A DNA stretch of 64,000 nucleotides from Bacillota bacterium (GCA_023458375.1 JAEWZT010000002.1:1-64000); one strand, 5' to 3'; positions 1-9,481 are shown, counted from the first letter of the stretch. The notes: generated by a model from the letters alone, not told the origin. Made by a program: numbers and translations.

Positions 1-13
1 CCCCCCCCCCCCC
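1..13. repeat. Poly-C run at window edge
   Basis: The window opens with thirteen consecutive C residues, unlike the surrounding AT-rich DNA. It may be a real homopolymer tract or an assembly or gap-edge artefact. Bases 14-182 contain no gene that I can support. Confidence 0.6.
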
Positions 14-182
14 GTGTTTTTTATTTTAGTTTAACACGCTTGCAACAAACAATAATCGTTGCAAGGGCTGTATTTTTCTCTTGCAAAAAAACGAAAGAAA
101 GCAAAATTACGGGGATGCTTTTAAATAGCATAGCGATAGGCTACGTTAAACAAAAAGTATAGATTTTTCACAACAATGATTT

Positions 183-1025
183 TTAATTTGCCGACAGCTT
201 TTCAAGCAGCTTGGAGATACGCGCCGTGCAGTCCTTTTCCCTGTCCCCTTTTTTACGCCAGCTGTTTGCCAAAGGAAAATAAACCTTGTCGTAAACTGTT
301 GCGCCCATATCCCACTTGCCCGAGATATTTTGATTTTGCATAAGCCAGCGCGCAATAAAATCAAGCTGCCGCCCGCTGTTTATATAATTTGACAGCAGTT
401 CCGCCGCGGCAAGGTAATAACTCGCCTGCCTGCTTTGAAATTGCGGCGGCTGGGCAATTTTACCGCCGTAAATATAGTAAATGCCCTCTTGTTTGTTGAT
501 TATGTAATCTAAAAAAAGTTCCTGCGTCTTTTCGTCAAGACAGTCTGTCAAAACAGATACAATGTAAAAATGACAAAAATCCACAAGCCTGCCCCCTTTG
601 GGCGCTTTTTTCCATACGTTTACGTAAGCCTGCTTATATTTTTCATAGTCGTAACAACCCTGGGAAAAAGTATGGGTTATTATGCCTGCCCAAACTTTTG
701 CGGTTTCGTTAGCCTTTTCGTTGTCCTTTGTAAAAATCCTTATCCATGTTGAAAGCATTAAGGAGACAAAAATATCCCAGTCGTGGAGTTTTTCTCTTCT
801 GTCTGGAATTTGCTTTTCGCCCATCAAACAGCTGTCCAAATAGCATAGCGCTTTTTGAATACATGCGTCCTCTTTTGTAAATCCAAGTAAGCTTAGCCTC
901 CTTAAAGCCTGTTCGGTGGTAAGGGGTGAACTACAAGAGCGCGAAAGGGTATGAAACCAACCCCACTTGCCGTCGCTCTCTTGCATAGAAACTATTTCTT
1001 TTGCCCATTTTGAATCTTTATACAT
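183..1025 (-). CDS. Hypothetical protein, possibly terpene-cyclase-like alpha/alpha toroid
   Basis: This 280-residue soluble protein has no signal peptide or membrane segment. Residues 15-25 (QESDGKWGWFH) and 230-241 (QNQNISGKWDMG) resemble the aromatic/Gly repeat motifs seen in prenyltransferase/squalene-cyclase-type alpha/alpha toroids. That is a weak pattern match rather than a family assignment. The ATG at 1025 follows an AAGGG sequence at good spacing. It is transcribed alone, away from the catalase operon on the other strand. I see no catalytic DxDD motif, so enzyme activity is not claimed. Confidence 0.7.
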   Translation of the reverse strand: MYKDSKWAKEIVSMQESDGKWGWFHTLSRSCSSPLTTEQALRRLSLLGFTKEDACIQKALCYLDSCLMGEKQIPDRREKLHDWDIFVSLMLSTWIRIFTKDNEKANETAKVWAGIITHTFSQGCYDYEKYKQAYVNVWKKAPKGGRLVDFCHFYIVSVLTDCLDEKTQELFLDYIINKQEGIYYIYGGKIAQPPQFQSRQASYYLAAAELLSNYINSGRQLDFIARWLMQNQNISGKWDMGATVYDKVYFPLANSWRKKGDREKDCTARISKLLEKLSAN

Positions 1026-1160
1026 ATTTTACCCTTATGACTTTTTAAATATTTTACCACAATTACCTCCCTTCGCGAGGACTTTTGTGATTTTTCGCGC
1101 AAAAACAGCGTTTCTTCAAAAACGAACTTTGCGGCAAATTTTCCCTTTCATGCTTGTCTA

Positions 1161-1190
1161 TTGACATTTGCGCTTTTCTTATATTAAAAT
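1161..1190 (+). promoter_or_regulatory. Promoter of membrane protein-catalase-DUF454 operon
   Basis: TTGACA at 1161-1166 and TAAAAT at 1185-1190 are 18 bases apart. The hexamers fit a housekeeping sigma factor. Transcription would run through three co-directional genes that are close or overlapping. Confidence 0.6.
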
Positions 1191-1253
1191 AAAACAAAAA
1201 TATACGCGCGGTTTACGCGGAGGATTTGTTTACTGAGCGACGCAAAAAGAGCC

Positions 1254-1895
1254 GTGAAAATAATTGAGACGGTATTTGACGCCGCCTATTTAATAGTTGT
1301 TTCAACTTGCGCGGTTATTATGCTTTTTAACGGTTCGCTTTTTAGCGCGAGGGGGATTTTCGGTTTGGCGGCGCTGATTTTATGTTTGGGCGACGCCTTT
1401 CACTTAATTCCTCGCATGCTTTGGGCATGGGACGCAAAAAAGGATTATACCAAACTTTTGGGCGTGGGAAAACTTATAACTTCGCTGACTATGACGCTGT
1501 TTTATATGCTGCTGTGGCAAGCGGGATTAAAGCTTTTTGACGAGAAAATTTTGCTTCCCCTTACCGTTGTGTTATACGTCCTTGCCCTTTTGCGCACAGT
1601 CCTTTGCGTTTTGCCCCAAAACAAATGGACGCAAAACGAAACTTCCTTAAAATGGTCGGCGGCGCGCAATATTTCCTTTTTTGCTATGGGCGCGCTTGTA
1701 ACTGCGCTTTTTGCCGCGGCTCAATTTCAAAAGGGCGCATACCCTTATTTGTGGCTTGCCCTGGCAATAAGCTTTGCCTGCTACATACCCGTAGTCTTTT
1801 TGTCCCATAAATACAAAAAAACGGGAATGCTGATTCTTCCCAAAAGCCTTGCGTATATCGCGGCGATAGTTATCGCCTTGCTTTATACCGCCTAA
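1254..1895 (+). CDS. Multi-pass membrane protein of unknown function
   Basis: About 213 residues form roughly six hydrophobic helices with short loops. A GDAFHLIPR stretch near residue 50 is the most distinctive motif. I do not recognise the family with certainty. The start is uncertain: the listed GTG at 1254 lies 30 bases after the only good ribosome binding site (GCGGAGGA, 1217-1224), whereas an in-frame CTG at 1233 has ideal spacing and would add seven residues. The gene lies 46 bases ahead of katA in the same direction, so a membrane or stress role linked to the catalase is possible but only inferred from position. Confidence 0.75.
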   Translation: MKIIETVFDAAYLIVVSTCAVIMLFNGSLFSARGIFGLAALILCLGDAFHLIPRMLWAWDAKKDYTKLLGVGKLITSLTMTLFYMLLWQAGLKLFDEKILLPLTVVLYVLALLRTVLCVLPQNKWTQNETSLKWSAARNISFFAMGALVTALFAAAQFQKGAYPYLWLALAISFACYIPVVFLSHKYKKTGMLILPKSLAYIAAIVIALLYTA

Positions 1896-1941
1896 TAAAC
1901 TTTTTAAATGCAATAAAAAATAAATACGGAGGAAAACCAAA

Positions 1942-3450
1942 ATGAACGACTTTAAAAAACTTACAAACGAAGTAGGCGCGCCGATAGCCGATAATGAAAA
2001 TTCAATTACGGCGGGTCCGCGCGGCCCCGTTGTAATGCAAGACGTTTGGCTTATGGAAAAAATGGCTCACTTTAACCGCGAAGTCATACCCGAACGCCGC
2101 ATGCACGCGAAAGGCTGGGGCGCTTACGGACATTTGACGGTAACGCACGATATTTCCCAATATACCAAGGCGAAAGTATTGCAGAAAGGCAAAAAGACGG
2201 AGCTGTTTTTACGCTTTTCCACAGTCGCGGGAGAAAGGGGCGCCGCCGACGCCGAGCGCGACATTAGAGGCGTTGCGGTAAAATTTTATACAGAAGAAGG
2301 CAACTGGGACTTAGTGGGCAACAATACCCCCACCTTTTTCATACGCGACGTCCATAACTTTTCCGACCTTAACCGCGCTGTAAAGCGAGACCCGCGAACG
2401 GGCATGCGTTCGGCGCAAAACAACTGGGACTACTGGACGCTGCTGCCCGAAAGTTTCCACCAGCGCACAATCGTTATGTCCGACAGAGGCATTCCCGCTT
2501 CTTTCCGCCATATGCATTTTTTCGGAGAGCATACCTTTTCTTTTTACAACGCACAAAACAAGCGCGTATGGTGTAAATTCCACTTCCGCACAATGCAGGG
2601 GATAAAAAACCTTACAGACGAGGAAGCAACGGAAGTTTGCGGAAAGGACAGGGAAAGCCACGGCAGAGATTTGTTTGAGGCTATTGAAAGGGGCGACTTC
2701 CCCAAATGGAAAATGTATGTGCAGATTATGACGGAAGAACAGGCAAAAAACCACTATGAAAACCCCTTTGATATTACAAAAATCTGGCGGCACAAGGAGT
2801 ATCCCTTAATTGAGGTGGGTATATTGGAGCTTAACCGAAACCCAGAAAATTATTTTGCCGAAGTGGAACAGTCGGCGTTTACCCCCGCCCATGTGGTGCC
2901 CGGCATAGGTTTTTCGCCCGACAAGTTTTTGCAGGGCAGACTATTTTCCTACGGCGACGCGCAAAGATACCGTCTGGGCGTAAACCACAACCTTATCCCC
3001 GTAAACCGCGCCAAGACGGACGTAAGCGAGTATCACCGCGACGGCGCTATGCGCGTTGACGGAAACTACGGGCGCACACCCGCCTATTCGCCCAACAGCT
3101 ACGGCTATTGGTCGGCGCAGCCCGACGTTGCCGAACCGCCCCTTGACATAGAGGGCGCGATGTATCGTTTTGACCCCAAAGACGACCCCACCGACGATAA
3201 TTTCCGCGCCGGGGGTGACTTATACCGCGTTATGACGGAAGACAAACGCGCGCTGCTTATTAAAAACACCGCCTCCGACATTAAGCCGGTAACTCAAAAC
3301 ATAAAATACCGCCACGCGGTGCACTGCTACCTTGCCGATAAAGAATACGGCGAGCGCATTGCGGCGGCTTTGGAGCTTGACTTAAAAAAGGTTATAGAAC
3401 TGAGCAGGCTAGACAACGACGGCTTGATAAAGGCAACCTTAACGCCGTGA
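1942..3450 (+). CDS. katA: Monofunctional heme catalase (small subunit type)
   Basis: Catalase converts hydrogen peroxide to water and oxygen in the cytoplasm. The 502-residue length is typical of small-subunit catalases. Active-site residues are visible: the distal His55 in RRMHAKGWGAYG, Asn128 in WDLVGNNTP, and the proximal heme ligand Tyr337 in GRLFSYGDAQRYRLG. The start has a GGAGG site at good spacing. The stop codon overlaps the GTG start of the next gene (GTGA), suggesting translational coupling. A heme enzyme in an otherwise anaerobe-like gene set points to oxygen exposure. No heme biosynthesis gene is present in the window, so heme may be made elsewhere or scavenged. Confidence 0.97.
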   Translation: MNDFKKLTNEVGAPIADNENSITAGPRGPVVMQDVWLMEKMAHFNREVIPERRMHAKGWGAYGHLTVTHDISQYTKAKVLQKGKKTELFLRFSTVAGERGAADAERDIRGVAVKFYTEEGNWDLVGNNTPTFFIRDVHNFSDLNRAVKRDPRTGMRSAQNNWDYWTLLPESFHQRTIVMSDRGIPASFRHMHFFGEHTFSFYNAQNKRVWCKFHFRTMQGIKNLTDEEATEVCGKDRESHGRDLFEAIERGDFPKWKMYVQIMTEEQAKNHYENPFDITKIWRHKEYPLIEVGILELNRNPENYFAEVEQSAFTPAHVVPGIGFSPDKFLQGRLFSYGDAQRYRLGVNHNLIPVNRAKTDVSEYHRDGAMRVDGNYGRTPAYSPNSYGYWSAQPDVAEPPLDIEGAMYRFDPKDDPTDDNFRAGGDLYRVMTEDKRALLIKNTASDIKPVTQNIKYRHAVHCYLADKEYGERIAAALELDLKKVIELSRLDNDGLIKATLTP

Positions 3451-3863
3451 AAATAAAAAACGTTTTGCTTACGGCAGGCGGCTTTTTGCTGCTTGCTTTG
3501 GGCGCTGTCGGGGTATTTGTTCCTATTTTGCCCACAACCCCCTTTGTGCTTGCGGCGGCGGCGTGTTTTGCCGGCAACAAAAAGATTTTAAACCGACTGC
3601 TTAAAAGCCCTTTATTTAGCGACTACATAATAAACTACAAAGAGCGCAGAGGTCTTAAAAAAAGCACCGTCGCGGTAAGTTTGTCCTTTCTTTGGGCAAC
3701 TCTTACCCTTTCGGCGCTTTTAGTTGACGCTCGGTGGTTTTACGTTTTAGCCCCCGCAATCGCTTTGGCGGTAACAGCGCACATAATTGTAATGGCAATA
3801 CCCAAAAACAAAGCGCCTAAAAAACAGGCGTTAGCCGCCAATGAGGAAATCAAAGAAGGATAG
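3447..3863 (+). CDS. DUF454 (YbaN-type) inner membrane protein
   Basis: The 138-residue protein carries the family pattern near its N-terminus: a glycine-rich hydrophobic helix followed by GVFVPILPTTPFVLAAAACF. Further hydrophobic helices lie around residues 75-115, and the C-terminus is basic and cytoplasmic. The function of DUF454 proteins is not established. The GTG start overlaps the catalase stop codon by four bases, so expression is probably coupled to katA. No heme-binding motif is obvious. Confidence 0.85.
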   Translation: MKIKNVLLTAGGFLLLALGAVGVFVPILPTTPFVLAAAACFAGNKKILNRLLKSPLFSDYIINYKERRGLKKSTVAVSLSFLWATLTLSALLVDARWFYVLAPAIALAVTAHIIVMAIPKNKAPKKQALAANEEIKEG

Positions 3864-4158
3864 AACAAAAATCAAAATTAAGCTTATCGTAAAGCAATCT
3901 TGAACAAGACGAAAGTAAAAGAGCGCTAATATAAGAGTTGAGTCTTAAAATATCGTGAGCTTATTAAAGATTGAAAGGACAATAATAATTAAAAAAGGGA
4001 TTTAGAAAATAAACTGCAAGCACGGCAATAAAAAGACCTTAGTAAAAAATCAAGTTGATAAACATTGCTGTAAAAAACAAAGGTTTTAGAAAAGTTCCTT
4101 GTTAATCAAAAGACAAAAATCCAATTTTGCATAAGGGCAAAACTAAATAGCTAAAAAG

Positions 4159-4186
4159 CGGAAGGGGCAAAAACCTTCCGTTCTTT
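4159..4186 (+). terminator. Probable terminator after katA operon
   Basis: CGGAAGG (4159-4165) pairs with CCTTCCG (4174-4180) and is followed by TTCTTT. It lies about 300 bases past the DUF454 stop. The rest of 3864-4299 is AT-rich and shows no gene. Confidence 0.5.
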
Positions 4187-4299
4187 GGTTATGCGTTATA
4201 AAATCCAAATTTTATAGCAATGCTAAATTAGGCAAAGAAAAAAGCGCTAAATTTTTTTGCGTTATTATGTGCCGCGGCGCAGTAAGATTTACATTTTGC

Positions 4300-4328
4300 T
4301 TGCAAAAGTTGAGTTTTTGGTCTATACT
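4300..4328 (+). promoter_or_regulatory. Promoter of lipoprotein gene
   Basis: TTGCAA (4300-4305) and TATACT (4323-4328) are separated by 17 bases. The lipoprotein ATG lies 43 bases downstream with an AAGGAG site. Confidence 0.65.
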
Positions 4329-4371
4329 TACTAAGTGTCTTATGCCACACTTTCATTCAAGGAGTATCAAA

Positions 4372-6246
4372 ATGGCAAAAAAGTTTGCGTTAATCATCGC
4401 TGTTGTACTGGTGTTTTCCTGTCTGTTTGTCCTCGCGGGCTGCGACGTAGAAAACTACGATAACTTTACACCCTTAACGGATAATCCCTCGGCGGGAGAC
4501 CCCGTTTCAAGCAACGGCGGCATCGCGGTAGAAAAAGGGAACTATATTTACTATATAAACGGCTGGGCGACATATACGTCTGACAATATCTTCGGTCAAG
4601 TGCTTGAAGGCGGCATTTTAAGAATATTAAAAAGCGATTTGGAAAGCGTAATGGCTTCCTCCGCGCAAAAAGACGTCTACGATGCTTTGCAGGAAAAAGC
4701 GCAGGTTGTAGTGCCCAAAATCTTTTCGCAGGGAAACACTTCCGACAAATCGGTAACGGGTTTTTATATTTTCGGCGACAGAATATATTACTTTACGCCT
4801 AACGCCAAGCTTGATAAAAACGGAGCGGCTAGGGCAAGCGAAATGTGCTTGAACAGTTGTAATTTAGACGGCACAGATACCCTTATCCATTTTACCTTTT
4901 CTTTGCGAACGACTGTAACTTCATTGTCCTATGTTGGCGGAAAAGTTTACTGCACCTATTTGGAGGGAACGGATTTATTTAACGTTCTTTTACAGGGAAA
5001 CGGCGACAAAGCGCAAAAAATACTTGAAGAGTGCAGCAGCGTGCTTTACGACAAAAGCGGCGCGGCGTTTATTTTAAACGACGATTCCACAATTATTTAT
5101 AAATACGTTGCGGGAGAGGACAAAGCTGCGGAGCTTAGAAACGGAACAAAAAACAGCGCGGGAGAGGACAAGCCCCTTCTTGACAGAGAAAAATACGCCT
5201 TGGTTAACACCTATAACGGCGAATGCTTTATAAAGATTACCGGCAGCACCAACACCTCTTTAAGCGCCATCTATAAAATTAAAGGCGATAACAGTTTTGT
5301 AAAAATCACAAGCTATGTCCCCACCACTTTTAAAGGCGCGGGCGACTATTTGTTTGTGCTTAACACAGATAACAGCATTTCAATCGTCAATTTTTCCGAC
5401 AGGACGGTTGCGGCGACGGAGGCATACAGTTCTGCGCCCACCTTGCTTTACGTTAAAGACAACGCTTTGTATTACACTTACAGCAGCAAGCTATATAAAC
5501 TGGATATTCCGAGCGCTTTGGGAGAACAGGGTGAAGAAAAGCTCAAAGCCGTTATACTTGCATCCACTTCTCAATACGCCAGCAGCGCGCTTGAATACGA
5601 CAGCTGCGGCGGATACGTTTTCCTCTTTAATTCTACGCAGGATACAAATAATAAGGTTTATCCCTTATATGTTTCACGCCTTGACTTAGAAAAAGAAACT
5701 ACCAAAGAATATAACGTAACGCGTTTAACAAAACGTCTTTTCTACCTTACCGCTGACGCAGGTATCACCAACGGTTCGGTGTCTATTAAAGTGGGTTCAA
5801 GCACGGTAACCAATACAATCGCTGGCAACACCGTAACGATAACCGTTTCCCCTTCTTCGGGATACAAGCTTGTTGCGGGAAGCTTAAAATACAACGACAC
5901 GCCTTTGACGGAAACCTCTACGGGAAACACTTATACCTTTGTAATGCCCCAAGAGCACGTTACAATTACGGCGCAGTTTGAAATGATTGATTATTCTATT
6001 GACATTTCGCCCGACATTAAGGGCGGCACTATTACCGTAACCAAAGACGGGCAGGCTGTTACCACCGCCAAAAAGGGCGACCAAATAACCATTACGGTTA
6101 CGCCCAAAGAAGGCTATAAAATTAAGGAAGGCTCCTTAATATATGACGACACGCCTCTTACGCCCGACGCAAACGGCGTTGTAACAATTACTATGCCCGC
6201 CTCTCATATTACTTTGTCTGTTGAGTTTGAACTTATTGATAAGTAA
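4372..6246 (+). CDS. Surface lipoprotein with propeller-like body and two C-terminal beta repeats
   Basis: From the ATG at 4372 (AAGGAG at 4359-4364) the protein has 624 residues. A longer frame reaches upstream to 4267 but overlaps the promoter. Residues 1-24 form a lipoprotein signal with lipobox LAGC, so Cys24 should be lipidated and anchored outside the membrane. Residues about 45-455 contain repeated YIYYIN/YFTP-type strands, resembling the DUF5050 beta-propeller family. Residues about 458-541 and 542-624 are two copies of an approximately 83-residue unit sharing SxGYKxxxGSLxYxDTPLT and an MPxxHxT ending, as in InlB-B-like bacterial surface repeats. No enzyme motif is visible. It is a single-gene unit with its own promoter and terminator. 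The ligand is unknown. Confidence 0.85.
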   Translation: MAKKFALIIAVVLVFSCLFVLAGCDVENYDNFTPLTDNPSAGDPVSSNGGIAVEKGNYIYYINGWATYTSDNIFGQVLEGGILRILKSDLESVMASSAQKDVYDALQEKAQVVVPKIFSQGNTSDKSVTGFYIFGDRIYYFTPNAKLDKNGAARASEMCLNSCNLDGTDTLIHFTFSLRTTVTSLSYVGGKVYCTYLEGTDLFNVLLQGNGDKAQKILEECSSVLYDKSGAAFILNDDSTIIYKYVAGEDKAAELRNGTKNSAGEDKPLLDREKYALVNTYNGECFIKITGSTNTSLSAIYKIKGDNSFVKITSYVPTTFKGAGDYLFVLNTDNSISIVNFSDRTVAATEAYSSAPTLLYVKDNALYYTYSSKLYKLDIPSALGEQGEEKLKAVILASTSQYASSALEYDSCGGYVFLFNSTQDTNNKVYPLYVSRLDLEKETTKEYNVTRLTKRLFYLTADAGITNGSVSIKVGSSTVTNTIAGNTVTITVSPSSGYKLVAGSLKYNDTPLTETSTGNTYTFVMPQEHVTITAQFEMIDYSIDISPDIKGGTITVTKDGQAVTTAKKGDQITITVTPKEGYKIKEGSLIYDDTPLTPDANGVVTITMPASHITLSVEFELIDK

Positions 6247-6270
6247 AAGCATAAACTTCACCAAAAAGCT

Positions 6271-6300
6271 AAGGGCGGAATAAAAACCGCCCTTTTATTT
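6271..6300 (+). terminator. Intrinsic terminator after lipoprotein gene
   Basis: AAGGGCGG (6271-6278) pairs with CCGCCCTT (6287-6294), then a T-rich tail follows. It sits 25 bases after the stop codon. Confidence 0.85.
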
Positions 6301-6392
6301 TTACTGTAAACGCGGGGTTTTTCAAGTCAAAGCAAACGCGGCAGACAGACAAGTTTAACTTAAAGCGCACTAATGTTTATTCTTTGCTTTTG

Positions 6393-6421
6393 TTGACTAA
6401 AAAAGGCTTTTGTATTATGCT
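6393..6421 (+). promoter_or_regulatory. Promoter of proS
   Basis: TTGACT (6393-6398) and TATGCT (6416-6421) are 17 bases apart. The roughly 80-base leader carries no T-box signature such as AGGGTGG-ACCGCG, so tRNA-responsive control is not supported. Confidence 0.6.
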
Positions 6422-6508
6422 TAAATACATCCTTATTGAAACATTGCTTAATAAGAAACCGACACTTAGCTGTCATTTATAACGCATAAACCCAAAGGAG
6501 TTATTACT

Positions 6509-7936
6509 ATGCAAAAAGAATTTGTCAAAGAAATCGCCGATATAAACAGCGATTTTCCCCAATGGTATACCGACGTAGTTATCAAAGCTGAACTTGCCGA
6601 CTACGGCCCCGCCAAGGGCACTATTATTTTCCGTCCCTACGGGTATGCGATTTGGGAAAATATTCAAAAGGAAATGGACAGAAGAATTAAGGAAACGGGG
6701 CACAGCAACGTTTATTTTCCTTCATTTTTTCCTTTGAGCATTTTGACAAAGGAAGCGGAACACGTTGAGGGTTTTGCGCCCGAAGTGGCATTGATTACCA
6801 AAGCGGGGGGAGAGGAGCTTGAAGAGCCGCTGGTGATACGCCCCACAAGCGAAGCTATAATCTGCACCGCATTTTCAAGGTGGGTGCAGTCTTACCGCGA
6901 TTTGCCTATGCTTTTAAACCAATGGGCAAACGTCGTGCGCTGGGAAAAAACCACCCGACCCTTTTTGAGGACAAGGGAGTTTTTGTGGCAGGAAGGGCAT
7001 ACCATTCACGAAACCAAAGAAGAAGCTCAGGAAGAAACGTTAAAAATGCTCAAAGTCTATAAGGACTTTTGCAACGAGTTTTTGGCGATGGCGGTAATTA
7101 CTGGGCAAAAGACCGAAAAAGAAAAGTTTGCAGGCGCGGAAGCCACCTACGGAATGGAAGCCATAACGCTTGACGGCAAAAGCCTTCAAGCGGGCACAAC
7201 CCATTTTTTCGGCGACAAGTTCGCGCGCGCATACGACATAAAGTTTTTGGACAGGGAAGGAAAACTTCAATATGTAAACCAAACGAGCTGGGGCACTTCC
7301 ACGCGCCTTTTAGGGGCGCTGATTATGGCTCACGGCGACCAAAGAGGGCTTGTTTTACCTCCTTACGCCGCGCCCGTTCAAGTTATCGTAGTCCCCGTAG
7401 CGCAACACAAAGAGGGTGTTAGGGATAAAGCGCAGGAAATTATTGCCATGCTTAACAAAGCAGGTATCCGCGCGCAAGGCGACTTCACCGAAAACCGCGA
7501 GGGATGGAAGTTCAACCAATGGGAAATGAAGGGCGTGCCTTTACGCCTTGAAATAGGTCCGCGAGATATTGCACAGGGCAAAATGTGCGCCGTAAAGCGA
7601 AACGATTACCAAAAGAGTTTTTTAAACCTAGGCGACGTTGACGCAGTAAAGGGGCTGCTTGAAGATATCCAAAGGGAAATGCTGCAAAAAAGCGCCGTGT
7701 TCATGCAAGAGCATACAAAAGAAGTTTTTAACTTAAAGCAAATGGGCGATGCGCTTGACGGCAAAAATCTTACAAAAACGGTTTGGTGCGGCTGCGCGCA
7801 ATGCGAAGCTAAGGTAAAGGAAACTTACCAGGCTACCGCTCGCGTAATATTAAAAAAGAATGTTAATGGAAAATGCGCAGTTTGCGGCAAAGAAAGCAAC
7901 GACGCCGTAGAAATAATATTCGGACGCGCATATTAA
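6509..7936 (+). CDS. proS: Prolyl-tRNA synthetase, archaeal/eukaryotic (ProS type 3) form
   Basis: This class II synthetase charges tRNA-Pro with proline in the cytoplasm. At 475 residues it is the short form without the bacterial insertion domain. Motif 2 lies in RPTSEAIICTAF through FLRTREFLWQEGHT. The anticodon-binding domain begins near VQVIVVPVAQHKEG. The C-terminal domain carries a CGCAQC and CAVCG cysteine set for zinc, and the chain ends in a conserved tyrosine (GRAY). The AAAGGAG site at 6495-6501 fixes the start. It is monocistronic. This form occurs in a subset of Bacillota, including clostridia. The proline-charging assignment is secure. Confidence 0.97.
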   Translation: MQKEFVKEIADINSDFPQWYTDVVIKAELADYGPAKGTIIFRPYGYAIWENIQKEMDRRIKETGHSNVYFPSFFPLSILTKEAEHVEGFAPEVALITKAGGEELEEPLVIRPTSEAIICTAFSRWVQSYRDLPMLLNQWANVVRWEKTTRPFLRTREFLWQEGHTIHETKEEAQEETLKMLKVYKDFCNEFLAMAVITGQKTEKEKFAGAEATYGMEAITLDGKSLQAGTTHFFGDKFARAYDIKFLDREGKLQYVNQTSWGTSTRLLGALIMAHGDQRGLVLPPYAAPVQVIVVPVAQHKEGVRDKAQEIIAMLNKAGIRAQGDFTENREGWKFNQWEMKGVPLRLEIGPRDIAQGKMCAVKRNDYQKSFLNLGDVDAVKGLLEDIQREMLQKSAVFMQEHTKEVFNLKQMGDALDGKNLTKTVWCGCAQCEAKVKETYQATARVILKKNVNGKCAVCGKESNDAVEIIFGRAY

Positions 7937-8284
7937 TTGTTTCAGTTAAAACTGCGTTTTAAAAGGGTGCATATTACAGCGTAATAATTTTCCTTAGCAG
8001 GATAGCAAAATTACCTAAAAAACTATTTGTTGAGGTATTATCGTTTGAGGAACGCCGCTTATTAAGCTTAGTAATTTATAGAGTAAATAAAAAATCCTCC
8101 AAAAGCTTTTTATAAACTTTCCCAAAAGCGCTCTTTTAGGCAAATAGAGTTTATAAAAACAGCTTATCAGGTAATATGCGAATAAAGCAACCGCGCTCAA
8201 ATAAAATTAAATGTAGTTTTAAGCACCATTTATCAGAAAGGTCAAAAAGCAGGTAATTAAACTAAAAAATCAACTGCAAAAGCG

Positions 8285-8313
8285 TTTGAAAAATAACGCT
8301 TTTTATGTATAAT
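8285..8313 (+). promoter_or_regulatory. Promoter of acetyltransferase gene
   Basis: TTTGAA (8285-8290) and TATAAT (8308-8313) are 17 bases apart. It lies directly upstream of a GGGGGG ribosome binding site, leaving a very short leader. The preceding stretch 7937-8284 is AT-rich and contains no gene I can support. Confidence 0.55.
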
Positions 8314-8337
8314 AAATTAATTAAGGGGGGTAACGCC

Positions 8338-9216
8338 ATGAATTATCAACGTTACTGCGACGCCAAAGCTTTTTACAGCGACGTTTTTCCCGTTCTGTTA
8401 AGACATGAGGCGCAAAATTCGCTACCTTTGGGAAATGTGGTTTTAGGAAACAAAGGCGGCTGCGAAAGGGGCTGGAAAAGGGTAGAAAACTGGTATATGG
8501 CGGCGGTGGGTAACGACGGCGGCGAAATTATACTTGTTGCAATTATGACGCCGCCCTTTAATATTACATTATACGAGCGCGGAAATATTGCAAACGACGA
8601 CGCGCTAAAAATATTATGCGAAAACCTACTTAAAGAAAATATAACCGTGCCCGGCGTTTTAAGTTCAAATGATTTGGCAAAACGTTTTGCAGATGAATAT
8701 ACGGCTCGGGCAAATAAAAATTACGCCATACATCAAAAAATGCGCATTTATACCCTTGAAAAGGTAAGCGTAAATATACCCCAAATAGGATATTTAAAAA
8801 AAGCCGAAGAAAAAGATTTGTATTTTTTGCCCTATTGGTATAACGAGTTTAATTTTGACTGCGGATTTGAAAGACAAAGCTTGGAGGAGGTTGCCGCCTC
8901 CGTAAAAGAGGCGATAGAAGGCAAAATGCTGTTTGTGCTTGAAGACGGCGGCGTGCCCGTTTCAATGGCGTCCGCGGCGCGCGAAATCGTCAACGGCAGG
9001 CGGGTGGCTATGGTTTATACTCCCCCGTATTTCAGAAACAAGGGCTACGCAAGCTCCTGCGTGGCGAAAGTCAGCCAAATTGTTTTGGATATGGGCTGCA
9101 AATACGTTACGCTGTTTACCGACCTTTCTAACCCGATATCCAACAGTATTTATCAAAAAATCGGTTACAAGCCCGTCTGCGATAACTTAGAGCTGGTTTT
9201 TACACACAAAGATTAA
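8338..9216 (+). CDS. GNAT-family N-acetyltransferase
   Basis: The 292-residue protein has a C-terminal GNAT fold. VAMVYTPPYFRNKGYASSC (about residues 218-236) matches the acetyl-CoA-binding V-x-T-P-x-x-R-x-x-G-x-A signature, followed by NPISNSIYQKIGYKPV, the usual final GNAT motif. The N-terminal half is less conserved and may set substrate choice. The start at 8338 is chosen because it directly follows a GGGGGG site; the longer frame to 8305 includes the -10 box. The substrate is not known. The gene is flanked by a promoter and a strong terminator and has no operon partner. Confidence 0.85.
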   Translation: MNYQRYCDAKAFYSDVFPVLLRHEAQNSLPLGNVVLGNKGGCERGWKRVENWYMAAVGNDGGEIILVAIMTPPFNITLYERGNIANDDALKILCENLLKENITVPGVLSSNDLAKRFADEYTARANKNYAIHQKMRIYTLEKVSVNIPQIGYLKKAEEKDLYFLPYWYNEFNFDCGFERQSLEEVAASVKEAIEGKMLFVLEDGGVPVSMASAAREIVNGRRVAMVYTPPYFRNKGYASSCVAKVSQIVLDMGCKYVTLFTDLSNPISNSIYQKIGYKPVCDNLELVFTHKD

Positions 9217-9341
9217 ATACCTATTGGCAAAAGCGCGGCGATAAAGCCAAAGCAGATATAACCCCTCCCTATCGCCGTTTTAGTTTGAACTGCAAAAACT
9301 CAAAACAAAAGTCTTAACTGGTTTTAGTTTAAACACATATT

Positions 9342-9380
9342 AAAAGGGAAAGTTATAACGCTTTCCCTTTTGCTGTTTTT
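9342..9380. terminator. Bidirectional terminator between convergent genes
   Basis: AAAAGGGAAAG (9342-9352) pairs with CTTTCCCTTTT (9361-9371), with T-rich tails on the plus strand. It separates the acetyltransferase from the minus-strand yqeY gene. Confidence 0.8.
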
Positions 9381-9481
9381 TATAATCTTGCGCTAGTTTT
9401 CTTGCGTATAAATTATGTTCCCTTATTATTGCATATTCTAACCTTTACATAAGGGATAAATTAACATTAACTTTTTTTATA

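Noticed and set aside
2311..2793. 160-codon minus-strand frame inside katA
   Set aside because: It is the shadow of the catalase gene, whose active-site motifs are all in the plus frame.
6247..6508. T-box leader before proS
   Set aside because: No AGGGTGG-type antiterminator box or terminator is present. Only a promoter and short leader are visible.
8015..8200. 61-codon minus-strand hydrophobic frame
   Set aside because: It lacks a ribosome binding site; hydrophobic frames arise easily in AT-rich DNA.
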